DNA of 64,000 bases from Mycolicibacterium thermoresistibile (GTDB lineage: Bacteria > Actinomycetota > Actinomycetes > Mycobacteriales > Mycobacteriaceae). Every line of letters begins with the position of its first letter. Within the stretch, counting starts at the first letter, position 1. The stretch is taken from assembly GCF_900187065.1 (NCBI RefSeq), contig NZ_LT906483.1:248001-312000 (forward strand). Reading direction: 5' to 3'. A program made the position numbers and the translations under genes. Below, piece by piece: positions 61,462 to 64,000 of this stretch. The notes beneath the pieces were generated by a model. It was given only the letters and a program-made list of their open reading frames with translations, made no database searches and was not told the DNA's origin.

Positions 61462-61780
61462 GCCAACCCTCAGTCCTTGTTCTCACGGCCGAACCACATC
61501 CGTCGCTGGTTCGAATGTCGCAAATTCATACCCAGGTATGCGATATGTCCGCATCGCCTTCGCTGAAGTCACCGCCGGCACGATCCGGTTACCGTGCAGC
61601 ACGTCAATTGACCTGTTTTTCAAGGCGATACGAAGCATGTCGCACCGCGTCGGCAATGTACCGGGTATTTGTCACAACTGGATAACCACCAGCGTGCCGC
61701 GGCGGCGAAGCAAATCAAGATCGGCCAATATCGCGTTGCTGTGCGGGCCGCCGGTGGCGTGCGGCCCGGGAAAGGTGATC
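61462..61780. promoter_or_regulatory. Divergent alkB / oxidase intergenic region with palindrome
   Basis: A 319-nt region, less GC-rich than its flanks. It holds the palindrome CATACC-CA-GGTATG (61527-61540), about 66 bp upstream of alkB, suitable as a regulator site. The frame of the right-hand gene is open through it, but the translated part lacks the look of protein, and the Tat signal marks the real start. No small RNA or gene is evident. Confidence 0.5.
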
Positions 61781-63400
61781 GTGGTCCGGTTGTCGCGTAG
61801 AGGGTTCCTCGGTGTGGCCGCCGCCGTCACCGCGGCCGCCGCCGGCGGGGGTGCGGTCTGGCTGGGATCCTCGTCCGGCCGGCCGAACCGGAGCCATTAC
61901 CCGGCGATCGTGGTCGGCAGTGGATACGGGGGCGGAGTCACCGCGCTGCGGCTCGGCGAAGCCGGTGTGCAGACCCTGATCCTGGAGAAGGGTCGGCTCT
62001 GGGACACCCCCGACGACGACGGCAGACGGTTCACCAGAATGCTGCCGGCCGACACCCGCGCGGGCTGGTTCACCGATGTGCCCCCGAGCCTGGTGTCGTC
62101 CTTCGACGGCGTGTCGGTCGAGGAGGTGGCGCGCCACGTCCCCTCTGCCCAGCCGGTGCAGGCGGGCATCTGCGAGAAGGTTGTGCAGGGGGCGCACAAC
62201 GTTTTTCGCGGAGTGGCCGTCGGCGGTGGGTCGATGGTCAATGCCGCCATCGCGGCGGTCCCGACACCGGCCCAGTTGCGCGAGGCGTTTCCCGACATCG
62301 ATGCGCAGGAGTTCCGGGACACCTATATCCGCCGGGCCCGCCGGCAGCTGCGGATCAGCTACCGCGACATGGACTGGTTCGAGCACACCCCGTACTTCCA
62401 GTACGCCAGGGTCGGGCGGCGCTATGCCGAGGCTGCCGGCTACCGCGTCGATTACAACGGCAGCGCGTACTCGTTCGACTATCTGCGGCAGGAGGAGGCG
62501 GGTACCGTTCCCCGGTCCGCGCTGGACTTCGAGCAGCAGTTCGGCAACAACCACGGCCGGTTCGGCAGCGTCGACCAGACCTACATCCACGCCGCCCTGG
62601 CCACCGGCAACGTCACCCTGCGCCCGCTCACCGAGGTGACGGCGATCCGGCGGGAACCGTCCGGCGAATACGTGGTGTCGATCGGGGAGATCGACCGCTG
62701 GGGCAACGAGGTCGATGTCGACGAAATCGGCTGTGACCGACTGTTTCTCAACGCCGGCGTACTGGGAACCGTCAAACTGTTGCTGCAGGCCCGGGACACC
62801 GGGGCGCTGCCGGACCTCAATGACGAGGTCGGCCGCGGATACGGCAACAACGGCGACGTCATGGTGGCGCACCACCTGTCCCCGGCCGACCCGGCCGGTA
62901 CCCAGCAGTCGCTGATGGGAATGATCAACGTCGACGGACGCGACGACCCGGACAATCCGGTGTACGCCAGCATCTTCTCGCTGCCGCTGCCGGTCGAGAC
63001 GTTCGCGCTGGGGTACTACGTGATGGTCAGGACCGACGACCGCGCCGACATCCGCTACGACCGGGCGACGGACTCCATCAGCATCGACTGGCCCGAGGAG
63101 TTCAACGACAACGTCAACGCCCGCGCGCGGCAGGTGTTCGACCGGATCACCGCGGCCAACGGCGTCGACTACCGCGACGACCTGTTCGGCGGCGAGGTCT
63201 TCGCCCCGAACACCGTCCACCCGATGGGCGGCTGCGTCCGGAACCGGGCCACCGACGGATTCGGCCGGGTGCTCGGTTACGACGGACTGTACGTCAACGA
63301 TGCGTCGTTGCTGCCCGGCTACCTGGGTTGCAACCCGTTCCTGACCATCACCGCGCTCGCCGAGCGCAACATCGAGGCGATCCTGGCGGGGCGGCGGTGA
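61781..63400 (+). CDS. Tat-exported GMC flavoprotein, cholesterol oxidase-like
   Basis: A 539-residue flavoprotein. The twin-arginine signal is VRLSRRGFLGVAAAVTAAAA. The FAD motif is IVVGSGYGGGVTALRLGEAG, then VAVGGGSMVNAAIAAVP. The whole chain follows the class I cholesterol oxidase (ChoA of Streptomyces/Brevibacterium), including HPMGGCVRN (catalytic His) and GCNPFLTITALAERN (catalytic Asn). The segment matching FAEIAPMP of ChoA, which holds Glu361, reads YASIFSLP, so that Glu is Ser here. Sterol oxidation may persist with altered or no isomerisation. GTG 61781 is 5 nt after GGGAAAGG. Divergent from alkB. Confidence 0.85.
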   Translation: MVRLSRRGFLGVAAAVTAAAAGGGAVWLGSSSGRPNRSHYPAIVVGSGYGGGVTALRLGEAGVQTLILEKGRLWDTPDDDGRRFTRMLPADTRAGWFTDVPPSLVSSFDGVSVEEVARHVPSAQPVQAGICEKVVQGAHNVFRGVAVGGGSMVNAAIAAVPTPAQLREAFPDIDAQEFRDTYIRRARRQLRISYRDMDWFEHTPYFQYARVGRRYAEAAGYRVDYNGSAYSFDYLRQEEAGTVPRSALDFEQQFGNNHGRFGSVDQTYIHAALATGNVTLRPLTEVTAIRREPSGEYVVSIGEIDRWGNEVDVDEIGCDRLFLNAGVLGTVKLLLQARDTGALPDLNDEVGRGYGNNGDVMVAHHLSPADPAGTQQSLMGMINVDGRDDPDNPVYASIFSLPLPVETFALGYYVMVRTDDRADIRYDRATDSISIDWPEEFNDNVNARARQVFDRITAANGVDYRDDLFGGEVFAPNTVHPMGGCVRNRATDGFGRVLGYDGLYVNDASLLPGYLGCNPFLTITALAERNIEAILAGRR

Positions 63401-63403
63401 CGA

Positions 63404-64000
63404 TCAGCTCCCCGCCAGCCGCTTGTTGAGGGCACGGGTCAACCAGGCGGGCGAGAAGCGCGATCCCAGCGCGAACGCCTTGGTCTGCGCTCCGACCGGA
63501 TAGTGCACCTGGCGGACCGTCCTGCGCAGCCGGGAGGGTTCGACCGCGGACACGATCACATCCGCCACGTCCTGCGCGGTCAACCGCACCCCCAGCGAGC
63601 GGGTGGTGCCGGTGTCGACGCCGGTGAGCATGGGGGTCTGCACGTACAGCGGCCAGATCGCCACCACCCGGATGCCGTACCGGCCCCATTCCAGGTCGAG
63701 CGCCTCGGTCAGCCCGCGGACGAAGAACTTGGTGGCGCTGTAGTTGGCCAGTTCGGGCTGGCCGTAGATGGCCGAGGCGGACGCCAGGTTGACGACCACC
63801 GAGTCCGGGGTGGCACGCAGGTGCGGGAAGGCGGCGTGCAACCCGTTGACGACACCCTTGGTGTTGACGTCGATCTCGGCGAAGTGCGCGCGCACGTCGA
63901 TGTCCTCGAACCGGCCGGCCTTGAGGATGCCGGCGTTGTTGACCATGACATCCAGCCGGTTGCCGGCCTGGGTGGCGAATTCACTGACCCGGGTGGCCAT
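63404..64000 (-). CDS. Short-chain dehydrogenase/reductase, 5' end outside window
   Basis: The C-terminal 198 residues of an SDR. Visible are NNAG (VNNAGILKAG), the catalytic Ser in VVNLASASAIYG and the Tyr-x3-Lys in ANYSATKFF, then the PLYVQTPML loop. The N-terminal Rossmann GxxxGxG part must lie beyond 64000, so the Met at the edge is internal. The family oxidises or reduces alcohols and ketones with NAD(P). It converges on the cholesterol-oxidase-like gene with a 3-nt gap; a joint role in sterol turnover is only suggestive. Confidence 0.85.
   Translation of the reverse strand: MATRVSEFATQAGNRLDVMVNNAGILKAGRFEDIDVRAHFAEIDVNTKGVVNGLHAAFPHLRATPDSVVVNLASASAIYGQPELANYSATKFFVRGLTEALDLEWGRYGIRVVAIWPLYVQTPMLTGVDTGTTRSLGVRLTAQDVADVIVSAVEPSRLRRTVRQVHYPVGAQTKAFALGSRFSPAWLTRALNKRLAGS

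Overview
The window is high-GC actinobacterial DNA and reads as a chromosome segment of a fast-growing, pigmented mycobacterium (Mycolicibacterium-like). The main evidence is gene order. A backbone of genes matches, in order, what I recall of M. tuberculosis Rv0222 to Rv0251c: echA1, an aldehyde dehydrogenase, mtrP, a GT4 glycosyltransferase, two envelope membrane proteins, tmaT, php, aftD with its small upstream gene, lpqI, a TetR gene, htdX, fabG4, fadA2, an F6-like small RNA, fadE5, succinate dehydrogenase 1, an Rv0250c-like gene and hsp. All ortholog statements come from reading the translations and from memory; no database was searched. Several starts fit leaderless mycobacterial transcription (TANNNT followed 6-8 nt later by the start codon).

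Layout. 1-3.6 kb: partial acyltransferase, echA1, a decayed arylamine N-acetyltransferase, and an AraC/DinB regulator coupled to a dihydrofolate-reductase-like gene. 3.7-5.6 kb: a second FadE5-type acyl-CoA dehydrogenase. 5.6-8.6 kb: a two-component system (kinase plus OmpR-type regulator) flanked by two genes for small exported proteins that end in Trp-Asp-Asp repeats. Both small genes carry similar CTCATC repeats upstream. This is the best candidate here for an undescribed system. 8.6-10.4 kb: a phosphotransferase and a repeat-filled intergenic region.

10.4-34.4 kb: envelope genes (mtrP, GT4, Rv0226c-like, Rv0227c-like, tmaT, aftD), interrupted by lineage-specific insertions. These are a lytic transglycosylase, a pyrimidine-dimer-glycosylase-like gene, idi with an isorenieratene-type carotenoid operon (crtB, crtYc, crtYd, crtU, Rieske protein; no crtE or crtI in view), an acyl-CoA ligase, php and an MFS exporter.

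34.5-46.4 kb: lpqI, a TetR regulator, purU, and the fatty-acid/thioester genes htdX-fabG4, fadA2 and fadE5. One palindrome occurs at both the tetR start and the fabG4/fadA2 divide, suggesting a regulon. The F6-like sRNA follows fadA2. A YkvI-like transporter and an F420-type LLM oxidoreductase separate fadA2 from fadE5.

46.5-54.1 kb: succinate dehydrogenase 1, then a hypoxia/dormancy group: a PEP-mutase-like gene, the Hsp20 gene, tgs1 and fdxA. tgs1 and fdxA are divergent and have DosR-like boxes between them. 54.1-57.1 kb: aac(2'), pxpBC and a queuosine-precursor transporter.

57.2-64 kb: a plastic end with an MFS efflux/TetR pair under a perfect 33-bp palindrome, a broken YeiH transporter, alkB without adjacent rubredoxin, a Tat-exported cholesterol-oxidase-like flavoprotein in which a key catalytic Glu appears replaced by Ser, and the 3' part of a short-chain dehydrogenase. 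No rRNA, tRNA, CRISPR array or insertion sequence was recognised.
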